A program made the position numbers and the translations under genes. The notes below the pieces were generated by a model, which saw only the letters and a list, made by a program, of their open reading frames with translations, did no database searches and was not told where the DNA came from. Shown piece by piece: positions 49,915-60,490 of a DNA stretch of 64,000 nt. The stretch is from Dromaius novaehollandiae (taxonomy: Eukaryota; Chordata; Aves; Casuariiformes; Dromaiidae), in NCBI RefSeq assembly GCF_036370855.1, contig NC_088112.1, forward strand, positions 20,266,469-20,330,468. The letters are read 5' to 3'. Positions within the stretch are counted from its first letter, which is position 1. The number at the start of each line of letters is the position of its first letter.

Positions 49915-50125
49915 AGGAGCTCCGCGATGCTTTAGCTCGGGGGCGTCACTCGAGCTCCCCCCGGGAGCAGGGCGCGCTCCCGGCTGGGGTCTCGCCCCGG
50001 GCAGCGGCGCCGCGCAGCGCCGCGGGCCGCACTGCGGCGCTCCCTGGTGGCCGGCGCGGGTGCCGCGGGCCCGCCCGCCTCGGGCCCTGCGCGGGGTCGT
50101 GGGAGCCGCGCGCGCCTCTAGTGTT
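49915..50125. promoter_or_regulatory. Isolated small CpG island
   Basis: About 210 bp of very dense CpG in otherwise CpG-poor DNA, 24 kb upstream of TCF7. It contains a CTCF-like motif. An open frame at 49830-50135 (plus) spans it and includes EALLQELRDAL, but no protein was recognised, so no gene is called. It could be an orphan promoter or insulator. Confidence 0.7.
50035..50053 (-). promoter_or_regulatory. CTCF-like binding motif
   Basis: Read on the minus strand, CGGCCACCAGGGAGCGCCG closely matches the 19-bp CTCF consensus (core CCACCAGGGGGCGC; one mismatch in the core). It lies inside the isolated CpG island. Orientation of the motif is toward TCF7 (minus strand). Confidence 0.6.
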
Positions 50126-51250
50126 TTACATATAGGTACTGCCTGCTTTAGCTTCTTGAAATGTGAAAGTCACTTCCCAACACCAGGATGACTTTTGGTA
50201 ATAACATCCAGGAATGGGCATTCAGGATAGAGCATTCGTCTTAATGCAATTCTTGCACAATTATAAGTTGTTTACCTTAGACATTATTCTGAGGAGTAAT
50301 AAAAAAAAGTAAAGAAAATCCTGGTTAATAACCTGAGCAAAACAATTATCCTGCTAATACTCTTTATTGAATCATATATGCAAAACACAGCAGGTTTTCC
50401 TAACATGTATTAATGTTATGTATTTAATGTATTAATGTATTTAATCTTGATGCAATGCTTGGTTTTAACCCTGGAGTGTCTTGCAATTCAGGCAGAGCTC
50501 TGCTGCTTCTGGTGTGGTTCAATAGACGAGGCTGAGCCAGAAGCCTCTGGAATAAGAAACAAGACTTCGCTGTTATGGGAGCCCCTCAAAGGTCTTGTTA
50601 TGGTCCAAGAGTAACTGTAATAATGAAGATTGGAGGATTGTTTATATAACAGTTCAATGGCTTGGTTAGTTTTTATAACTGTCTGCAATTGGTCTTTGGA
50701 AGCTCTCCCAGTGTTTACTGAAGTAAATGTCAGTACAAGACTATTGTGGTGTTTGTGCCATAGATACAAACTCTGGCAAAAGGCAAATAACCTGGTGCCA
50801 TGCACCGCTCCAGCGCTTTACTCCTCTAGGGGAGGGCAGCATCCGGCAGCGCTCTCCCTGCTCTGCGCTGGTTGCTGTTCAGAGTAAAACTGCTTACGTT
50901 TACTTGGCTTCTGCTGTCGCCAGTAGTAGTGGTCAAATGTCCCGGAGCACCACAAAAGCTCGAGTCTGGAGTCGTGCCAGACTGGCGGCATGGAAGGAGA
51001 GAGATCAAGAAAAGGCTCCCACGGGTGAATGTGTGAGACTCTGCTGCGTCGTGTCCCGTGATGTGGCGGGGTATAAATAGGCTGCTGGATCTCGGAGCTG
51101 GCGGAGCGTTAGTAGGTCACCTAGACAATTTCCCTGCATCACAAAGGGTGATTCTTCTGGCCGCATATTTATTAGGGCTTTACCGTGCTTGCTTTTGAAT
51201 TCTGCAGCGGAGGAGTTGCTACAAATGACCCTTCTGCCCCCGAACTATTT
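50126..51250. other. Intergenic, nothing recognised
   Basis: AT-rich, with an imperfect ATGTATTTAATGTATTA-type repeat at 50405-50446. No gene or transposon recognised. Confidence 0.5.
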
Positions 51251-51560
51251 CATATTCTAATTTTCTACTTTAATTTTCTTTCCTCATGTTGAGCCTAAAT
51301 TTCCTTCTATTCAGTTTCCTATAATTGCTCCCAGTTATCCATCCTATCCCACCCTCAACACTTCCCTCCCCCCCGTGAAGCTGGTACCTGTCAGATATCC
51401 ATGGACTACTTCGTTTGGTTGTGGACATACATATGCAATTCCTCTAATCTTCCCACTGCCATCCGTTCCCTCAGGCTCTTCATTATTTTGCTAGCCCTGC
51501 TCTGAACTGCTTATCATTTATCAATATTATTTTATAATGATTTCTGAACTGCACATGCCT
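51250..51560 (-). mobile_element. Ancient CR1/L3-type LINE remnant
   Basis: The plus strand reads as the antisense of a CR1-like 3' region: TTCCTTCTATTCAGTTTCC, then TTCCCTCAGGCTCTTCATTA and CTCTGAACTGCTTATCATTT, in the order typical of these LINEs. It is heavily diverged, with no reading frame left. The element's sense strand is minus. Confidence 0.55.
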
Positions 51561-53480
51561 TACTGGCATTATCCTATGTGCTGTCCACGTGCATAAATCC
51601 CACTGCAGTTGCATTGTGTGTATGGACCTGGTTGATCCTATTGCCTTAACGAAGGAAGCTCTCGCAAGGGACAAACGCGGGAATACCCCGTCCTGCCTTG
51701 TGATGGTCTGCTCCTCAGATGGGACCACTGCGCATCGGGTACTGCTCACGGTTAAAGATTCACCTGCAGTAAGACGTTAGGGGCAAGCATGACAGAGGAG
51801 GGAAGAGCACTGTTTTCCCCCATCGTTTGAAAATCCTCTTCTGATGTCTGAGATCTTTGCTTATCTGGATCTTTTGCAGCCAGTAACAGGGGCTGCAGTT
51901 GCTGAGACACAGCTATAAGTCATGTAACTTACTCTTTAAATCACTGTTTATTTTCCATCAATACCGTCTGCTTAGTTTAGAAGGATACGGTCTGTGCTTT
52001 CAACATGTTGGTCTCGTGCACTCTGGGGTTCTTGCTTTTACAGTGTTTTTTACGGCAGTGAAGAAATGTGATGTATTCCTGAGGGGGTATGGTTTGTGCC
52101 TCTGTTGTTGTTGTTTTAAGGACTTGTAAGCTTGTCTGGAAGATAAATAGTTAGAAAGTCTGCTAGTAAAATGCTTTTTGGGTAAGAACATTTTGATACA
52201 TAAAACTTTGCCTGTTGTCTCTTTGCTATAACATTCAGGTTTCATTCTGTAATGGGCAAGGAAGACTGGAGAAATGTATGTTTAGGAGTCTTTTTATAGC
52301 AAACAAATTATGTTAATACATAGAACAGAAAACAACTTTTAAAACCACTAAGTACTAGCAGTAAAATATAGTGACCACGAAGCATTTCGTTTCTGAAAAT
52401 AGACCACCAGAGAATTATATTTCAAAATGTTTTGCAGACTGAGCATGTTTCTGAAAAGTTAATCTTTAAAAGAACAAAAGAAAAGGCTTGAACAATAAGT
52501 CTACATGAAATAATTATGTGAGTAAATACCAAGCTAGTTAAGGAGGGAGCAAAACTTGAATGAACCTCACATGCAGAGCAGTGTTTTAAGAACAATAAGA
52601 CAGACTGTGACTAAAATGGGTGGCTAGGCTCTCCATTGGGGTAAATCATTGCCATAAATGAGGGTTTGGCCCGGGGTTTATGATTACAATGTCTTGCTCC
52701 TTGCAGGTCGAAGTGCAGAATATGCTGTTGGGTGTTTGCTCTTACCTTGACCAAATTTGAGAAGAATCAGAGATGCTCATGTGTGGAAGAGAAGAGCTCC
52801 TGGGATATTGTTCACTTAACTGATGAGTTGCTAGTGGAAAATGGCCCAAAGGGTGTGTGATTCTACTGCCTGTTTGCCAGTTGCTGTTATTAATCTTTTG
52901 GCTACGTAATTTCTTCTGTTCTCCAACTGCTTCTGAAGGTAGATGTGGCTGCTCTCAACGATGACCTTCTCGATGAAATGGGTGCCCTGTGGAAGGGAGC
53001 CGTTCTGCTGTCTGAGATTTGTCAGTGTATTTTTTTCTTTGGTCAGACAAAGACTAGGAAAATGGGCACGCAAGTATGCTGTGCAAGAGTCCTTGGTCAC
53101 CGGAGCTTTGTCCTTCTCGCTTACAATCAGTTTCTGGAGAAGTCTGTGGGTCTGGAAGTGAAAAGCAATGCAGGTGGACTCTTCCCTGCTCCCACCATCG
53201 ATCTCTGTCAGCAGAGCGGAGTTGCATCATCTCTGTGGAGCTTCCAGGCAAGGTTGGCCACTAACTGCTGCGGAGGGTTTTATAAATCCAGAAAATTCTG
53301 TCATTACAACATCCATGAATGTACAGTTGCATTGTGCTTGGTTAGATGTTTGCTTTGATCTTCCCAGAGAACCTAACCATAGTCAGCTATTTAATGAGCA
53401 AGGAAAGGAGTCTGAGAAGTCTGCTGACCCATCCCCTCAACCACTACAGGAATGACTACCTTTGCCGTTTTAATGGAAAG
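51560..53480. other. Intergenic, nothing recognised
   Basis: Mostly AT-rich. Overlapping open frames on both strands at 52831-53358 (89 and 137 codons) have no recognisable domain. Confidence 0.5.
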
Positions 53481-54260
53481 TTTTTTATCCTGTTCTTAAA
53501 CAGTTTCAGTGATGGAAGCTCCACAGCTTCTCCAATCAACCCATTCCAGTGCTTACCTATCACTAAAAGTTTTCTTGAAGTCTAGCCTAAATATTTCTTG
53601 CCAAAGTTTAAGTCCTCATTGCGTCTTTCCTGGGAGTCCTCCTCATTGACTCAACGGTGGATGTGGCCAGTAAAATATTTTCTTGTTTGAATGCCTTTTA
53701 GGGACTGTGATCAGGTTCTTTCCCTGCTGGTCATCAATTCACTGGGCTAAGCAACCCGATTTTCTCAGTCTTCTCCCACAGGCCACATGTTCTAGTTGTC
53801 TGATCATTTCCATCTTTGGCCTTTGCACTCTCTCCAACTGACCCATATTTTTCTTGAAGTTCAGGCCCCGAAGTGGCCTTGGTAGCATAGCTGAGACCAT
53901 ACTGATGGTGAATAGAACTGAAGCATCATCATATGTCCTACAGGGAAAACTCTGTATACACTCCAGTATGATGTTCTTGGAAAAACCCGGGATTAGTGAC
54001 CTGTATCACTATAACCAATTCACGGGGTGCATCTGCAGACATGTATTGGTGCTTAGTTCTTCTTGTGTTGTAAAACATACCACCCGTCCATACTGAACTT
54101 CATCCATTCTTATTTCTGTTGCAGAGATCATGTTGAATTTCAATCTTTGATGTATTTGCATTGGCTACCACATTCACATCATCTGCAAGTCTAAAAATGT
54201 TCCTGCAGATCTTTTTCATTCATACACTTGATAATGAGTTGATGTTTGTCCTCTGGGTAC
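53480..54260 (-). mobile_element. CR1 LINE fragment (reverse-transcriptase end and 3' region), degraded
   Basis: About 780 bp in which ordered segments match antisense CR1. In plus-strand order they are a 'GTGATGGAAGCTCCACAGC' block, 'CATTCCAGTGCTTACC', 'CTCAGTCTTCTCCCACAGG', 'GCACTCTCTCCAACTGACCC' with 'TTCTTGAAG', 'ACTGAACTTCATCC', 'TCATGTTGAATTTCAATC' and 'ACATCATCTGCAAGTCTAAA', the last corresponding to the reverse-transcriptase ADDTK-side region. The element is 5'-truncated and shot through with stops and indels. CR1 is the main LINE of birds and reptiles. Confidence 0.75.
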
Positions 54261-57200
54261 TGCTGGACACCCAGATACCGGGGACTAGGTATCCACTTTG
54301 TTTGGCACCTACCCTGAAGAATTAGTCAAAGCCTCTCTAGTCTATGGAGTTAAAAGTGGCCAAGTACCCTGACTGTTCTACCTAAATCTGACCAAATCTG
54401 AGGCTCATTTATGCCTGAAAAATTGTTTACTGCCAGTTCAGAATGGGAGTTACTGAAATCCCCTGAGGGCAAAAACACTGCCTTCTTTGGGAATTGGAAA
54501 CAACCCGAGAGCCGCTGTCTCATGAGATTTCCAGCTCGTACAAGCTAGTTCTGTGTGGGTAGGAAGCATTGCGGTAAAGGGATCTGAAGATGAGAAGGGG
54601 CAGAAAACTTTTGAACCCGAAGTGTGAAGCAAAGCTCATTGAAGTCAATGGAAACTCTCTGCCTGGTGGCTCGTGGCCATGTGGAGGCCTGTTAAAAAAG
54701 CAGAGCAGAGAGAAAGCGCATACTGTTGAAGCAAAAAAGATTGGTAAGATAGGAGGGGAAAAATATATTTCTGCAGAAACCTCAAGGGCTGTGGAAAAAT
54801 ATCCTTCCAAAGGCTAATTGGAGCTATTTAGAGCAAGCCTTTTCCTGTAAAGTAATAACAATAACAGAGGGCCAAAGAGTGAGGGAGGAGGTAGAACAGA
54901 AGATCAATAAAAACAAATGAAAATACAACAAATGTAGAAAGATCAAACCAAACGAGCTGCTAGCTTTCTGAAACTCCAGGCTGTGTGGGCCAGCCTTTCC
55001 ACGTTTTAAGGTTTTGTTTTGCAAGTTTGCTTTCTCCCGCCCGGGTGGTGGGCACGGGGGGGCTGCACAGCTGCCCCCAGCCCAGAAGCAGCAGCTCCGT
55101 CCGCAGCAGAGCGCTGAGGGTGGGGTGGATGCATCTGTGGCTCTGTTCTGCCCTTTCCTTGTGCATTTGCTCTCGTGAAAATAAAGGCGCCCTAACACTG
55201 CTGGTTTGGTGCAATTTCCTCTGTTTTCCTCCAGCAGACAAATACTGTTCCTCCTGTCTTGTCCTGACGTTTATTCTTCCTTGCTATTAAAAACAGGGCT
55301 GCTGAGTACCTTTTGTGGGGCCTCGCGTGCGCGTATGAGAGTCTGTCTGAGGGCAGAATCTGTCCGTGATGTCACCTTTTATCGGCAGCAAGATAGCAGT
55401 CGGAGGAGAATTAGTCCTTGGCTCCTATTTGGTTTCTAATATTGTAGATTGACTGCTTGTTGCAATAATGAGAAATGCAAGTAAGCAGGCATCACATCAG
55501 CCCTTGCAGTCCCACTTTCTATTGCTGTCATCAAAGGGTTTAGGAAAGTTTGTGTTCAGAGCAGTTTTTTACAATACACAGATGTGTTTGCACAATATTG
55601 TCTGGGAAATGCTGCACTGTAGGTAGCGACTTATGGGTAAGGCATGATCTGGATTTGGGCATTTTGGTCCAGTGGTCGCGGCTGGGTGGGACTGGAACCA
55701 GAAAGTCCAGGTGAGCCAGGAACCAGGTGACCCACGAAAATAAGGTGGCTGAGAGCTGGGTCATGGCCAAGAAGTCACAAAGCGATGTTGCGCCACCCTG
55801 ATGTATGGAGCTGTTCCGGATTTTAACCGGTGAACTGGAAACATCCTGACTTTCAGAAAACACTGGAACAAGCACACAGGACTCTAGATATTCACATTTT
55901 TTAGATGATTCTCATTCATCTCTGCCTTTTTTTAGTTTGGGGAAGTGGCAGCTCTATACTGGCTAAAAATAGCTGGTAGTTACAACCACCGAAATATTTT
56001 TGATCATTTTGCAGGGACAGAATTATTGCTTTTAGTCTGGATTTCCAGCTACCGAAAAGTTAGTGTTGAAATCTGGATGAGAAATTCCATGGTCATTTGC
56101 TGCAGTGTGGGATTTCATGAGGTGCTTTGCAGTTTACCAGCCATACAATAGGTTGGATAAAATGGATAAAGTGTTAAAATTAGCAATAATTTATCAAGAA
56201 TTCTGAAATGGCATCAGCAGGAGCCCCAGAAACATGTCAAGAGGTTGTGAACAGTCTCTACAGTGGCCAAAAATAAAATATTTACACAATACAGGCTTTG
56301 AAAGCAAAAATCAGAGAAATATTTGATAGGAATAAGAAATTCATGAACTGGAAGTGGCATTTGCAACCTAGGAGGAAATTTTTGCTTACAAGAGCAAGGA
56401 TTTTTTCTTAATTCTTCTTGCTTTATTTCACTGCTTTTTGCTTTATATTGCTACTCCAGTCTGGAACAAAATGAAGCAAAAGATTATCACAAAATTTGTG
56501 CAGCACTTACAGCTCACATGAAGTTTGAAGTAGAACGCAGATAACAGGTCCTGAGCTGGTCTCATCTCTGGGAGAATTTCATTTCTAATGAATACACAGG
56601 ATTTATATTTTACATAAGATGAAACACAGCAATGTTTTTTGATTAAAAGATCTGATCTTGTTACTTGTATACCTGATCGTATATTTGATTTGGGCCTACA
56701 GTGAGAGGATACTTTAAATGTTCAAGGTGCTCAAGAAATACTGAGGTTTCAGAGCAGTGTTTCAGACCTTCAGGAACACTGGGCAAACAGGTTATAAAAT
56801 CTCTGCTCTCTGTAGCAGAGTAATCTCTTTATACAGAGGATTTTAGCATTGTCCTTCAACCTTGCTTATCACTATGTATATAAAATATCACTTATTTTTA
56901 CCTAAAGGTTTTAATGTTTTGGATCATGTGCATTTTCTGATGTTGTCCTGGTGTTGTCCTCCAGGAATCTCCCTTTTTCTTCTTTCCCAAACCCAGTGTC
57001 ATGCAGCCTCTTCTACCTGGGCTCCTGACATACTCCACATGGCTTGATAGAGGTTTACTGGGGGATGGAGTGGTCTCTGAACTTGCTCCAGTTGCATATG
57101 TCTAGAAAAGGTCTTCAGTCTATGAATTGATGTCTGATTTGCATTCTGTTTTTACAGACAGTTTTATTTTCAAAGCTTTGCTTTATGTAATTTGTTACGA

Positions 57201-57800
57201 AGAACAAGAAGCCATCAACTATAGTTAAATTGAACCATTGACCATGAGGGAAGCAGAAGGCCCTTTAAGCTATCAAATTTCTTTAAGAAAGCAAAGTTGG
57301 TCAGAGTCATCATCTGGATTTTTTGGGATTTATTTATTTCACTTCATTAATTTTTAAGGTTTGGTTGCAAAGAAATATATATCGTCTTTGGAACTGCGTA
57401 ACTATTGGAATGAATATTTAACACATGATTCCCAGAGAGACTGGGTTTTGAAACACAATGTTGTAGCTGTTACAAATTAATGAATGTTCTCTTAAATATT
57501 TCTGTTTTATATCTTTGCTGCCTTAAAGCCTTGCCAGTATAGGGGAAAAGAAAGCTTAATACAAATAAGCAAATCGCTTTTCAGTTTGCTAGAAGAAATG
57601 ATTGATTTCTCTGGACAGCTGAATGGCTCTTTCAGCAGGGCTGGGAAACCAGGGCACGGGTTTCATGAGTTTCCGAATTGGGCTCCATGGTCTGAAATTC
57701 AATCTCGTGCAAATTGTCATAATCCAGCTGAAATCACCATAGCTTCAGTATTTAGACGGGCTGATGATCTAATCTTCTTTCCCCTCAAATGGGTGTTCAT
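54260..57800. other. Intergenic, nothing coding recognised
   Basis: AT-rich. 54632-54661 carries GCAAAGCTCATTGAAGTCAA, a fragment like the sauropsid 'ATTGACTTCAATGGG' repeats. 55020-55140 is slightly GC-rich. No gene recognised. Confidence 0.5.
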
Positions 57801-58520
57801 TTGTTATAAGCCAGGACTAGAAATCCCGCCTTGTCTCCGTGCGGGAAGGGGCACAGCCCCCAGACCCGCGCGGAGGAACGGCGAAGGCAGGGAAACGCGG
57901 GGCGGCTTTGCTGTGGGACTCGAGTGAGCTGACCCGGCTTTTGGGGCTGAAGTGAGCCGCGCGGCAAGTCTGCAAGGCTCGGAGGCCGAGGCTGGTGGTG
58001 GCCGGGGTGGGTCCCGGCTGCTGGGGCTCTGGCCGGCTCGTGCTTCCGTCCCTGCCATCCGCCCTCGCTTGACGCCGCTGCTGCCGCGTGGTTGCTTCCA
58101 CCAGCTCTGTCCAGGGCAACCTCCGGGTGAAGCAAGGGGTTGCAATGTCTAAGGCGACCGTGGTGCTGGCTCAGGAGCTGGGTGCTGGCTCAGGGCGTTT
58201 TGCAGCAGCACCGACGACCGTTCCTTGCTGGCAGTGAGCCCGGGGCTAGACTGCAGCAGCAGCACGCTGATAAAAGACAGAGGGAAGCAAAAAATAAATA
58301 AAAGATGCTTGGATGTGTTTGGTTTGTAATCTAGTAGGCATCTATTTTCCTCAGTTTGGAAGATACTTGACTCTACTTGTCCAGTCTAGGATGATCTTGA
58401 CGGGGCTGAGTATTGCCGGTTAGTGCTGAGCGGGGAGGAAGGGCGGTGGGAAGCAGTGCTGCTCGGGACCGTGCGTCTGGGATCCCGGGGGTCCCGTGCT
58501 CGGGGGGCACCCCTGTCGCT
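57800..58520. other. GC-rich patch upstream of TCF7
   Basis: A moderately CpG-rich block (57820-58260 and 58430-58510). It includes a 14-bp sequence repeated at a 19-bp interval (GGTGCTGGCTCAGG at 58162-58175 and 58181-58194) and a GTGGGAA RBPJ-like core at 58446-58452, about 32 kb upstream of the TCF7 ATG. No gene recognised. Confidence 0.45.
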
Positions 58521-58653
58521 ACTGCAACTATAAACCCCTATTTTGAAAAATTTAGCTTGCTGTTTTAGTTCTGCTTAAGATTTCCCGCTTTGCAGTTGCC
58601 TCACTTGCTAATGCAGAAATCATTTTTCTGCTAAACGTTCGTGTGCTCAATGC

Positions 58654-58676
58654 AAAAAAAAAAAAAAAAAAAAAAA
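58654..58676 (+). repeat. Poly-A tract (23 nt)
   Basis: Uninterrupted A23 flanked by TGC and TTGAATC. No retroposon body or target-site duplication was recognised. Confidence 0.9.
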
Positions 58677-59548
58677 TTGAATCTAAGATACTTATTTCAC
58701 TTTTCTTTTTATATGTTTGATTACACTTCAGTGCAGGTCCAAAGCAAGGTCCAAAGGCACACAGCCTGCTGTGCCATATACTAAGAGCACTCTTAAAGTG
58801 ATTAGCTAGATGCACTGCGATCAGCTGTAACTAATGAGAGGTGTATACCAATTTCTTACTAAAGAAATAAGAGAGCTAAATATAGAGGTAAGTACACTCA
58901 AGCTACAAATTTTAAAAGTTTCCATTGTTTACTTATCTAATTAAGAATCTATCTCCATATAGACACTTGTACGGCAGGTACAAATATATCGAGATGTCTA
59001 TCTTTGTTCCACTGTACGTTTGCCAGCCGGTCTCTATACATAGCAACATAAAACGGCTTGTATATCCTGCTGCCTTTTGAAAGTTACAGAAAATTACCAA
59101 CAGTTTCTTTTCTCTAGTTTGCTCAAATGCTTGTGGTTAGATATTCTGAAAGCAGAGAATTACAGAAAAAAAAAAGAGACAAAAAGAGAGAAGATTTTGA
59201 CACTTTGAAAATTAGTTGGTTGACTAAAAAAATGCTTTTTTAATAAGTCGGGACATTATTTTGATTCTCAGCCTCTGCTTGTACTGGCTACGGTGAAATC
59301 AGGCAAAATTGCTGCCAAAGATTCAGTCCGGTTTTGAAGGGTTCGTGGCTGGGTTGGAGCCATGTTCAGTTTGTGGCACTCAACGGCTAGAAGTTGAGAG
59401 CAGAGTGGTGGGTTTTATGGAGCAGAGCCAGACTGCGTGTGTGTTCCCCAAAAGTCTGGCTAGGATAGATGAAGATTTTGCTCAGAGCACACAGTGACCT
59501 GCATCTTATCAACTGTCTCAAAATCCAAAATGTAAAACAAACTGAGAG

Positions 59549-59594
59549 GGAAAGATGAAAAGAAAACCATTGGAAAGATGAAAAGAAAACCATT
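59549..59594 (+). repeat. Exact 23-bp tandem duplication
   Basis: A 23-bp unit beginning GGAAAGATGAAAAG and ending ACCATT occurs twice without a mismatch (59549-59571, 59572-59594). It is a recent local duplication. Confidence 0.95.
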
Positions 59595-60395
59595 ATTAGG
59601 TTTAAGAGGGCTATTCCTCATTTTTTCTTAATTCAAATAAAAATCAAAACTTTGCGAAGCAGCGCTTTAACATAATAGATTAATAAAGAAAAGGGAAATG
59701 TCCTTAATGAAATCATACCCAATGAACATAATAAGCACAAATCATATTTAATAACTGAGTCCTGTGTAGGAATGGGTTTAAAGTGCTTAAAGCCTGAAAT
59801 TAATTTGGCTTTGTTATCCCCTGGTTAAATTTGATTCTTTTGCGGATTGGCCATTAATATTGAGGAGCTGCGCAGAGCACAAGCACACCTGGCCTGACTA
59901 TTTGCTAAAACACTCTGGCAATGAGCACGAATCGCGAGGGGTAGCGTTCTGAATGCGACGGGCGGCTCATATCAGTACTTGACGATTCAAAGGAACAAAG
60001 ACCTGCAATGTGTTGTTTTAAATGATTTCACTTTGAAAGCTGTTCAAAAACTGTCCCCAAATTCGTATTCGGTTAAAAGCAGCCCTTCGTATCCCTCACT
60101 TTATGATGCTGCAGTGCTGCGTATGAGCGATCACCGTTCCATTTTTTTCACTGCTGCCATGTAATATTGCAATAATTCAATGTTATTTCTAGTTATGAAT
60201 CCACTGCAGTTTCTTATTCTTGATACGGCGAAGTTTTATCTTATGCATATTTTAATTATAAAAGGCCATTACTAATGATATTGGTATGAATTGCTACAAG
60301 AAAGTTAATGGCTTAATCCTGGTATCTTTGAATAAATGATGGGGCAGTGGTTTCAGTGAAAGGAGGATCATTCCTGCTTTCTTTTGTAATTTATA

Positions 60396-60490
60396 GCCCT
60401 GATTCAGGAAAACTTTTAAGCACAGACATTAAGTTAACCACCCACTTCAGTCCCAGTGACTTCAGAGGAATTTCAAGATCAGACCATTGG
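60396..60490 (+). repeat. MITE-like palindromic element relic
   Basis: CCCTGATTCAGGAAAACTTT, AAGCACAGACATTAAGTTAA, CCCACTTCAGTCCCAGTGAC and TTCAGAGGAATTTCAAGATC follow the order of a well-known archosaur/turtle palindromic repeat. It has been shortened and diverged. The family name needs a repeat database. Confidence 0.6.

Noticed and set aside
49830-50135. A 101-codon frame in the isolated CpG island
   Set aside because: GC-rich frames are often long by chance; no recognisable protein, and the second half is arginine/alanine/glycine-rich.
52831-53358. Overlapping frames on both strands (89 and 137 codons) just upstream of the CR1 relic
   Set aside because: No recognised domain; could be part of an old repeat, but no family match could be made.
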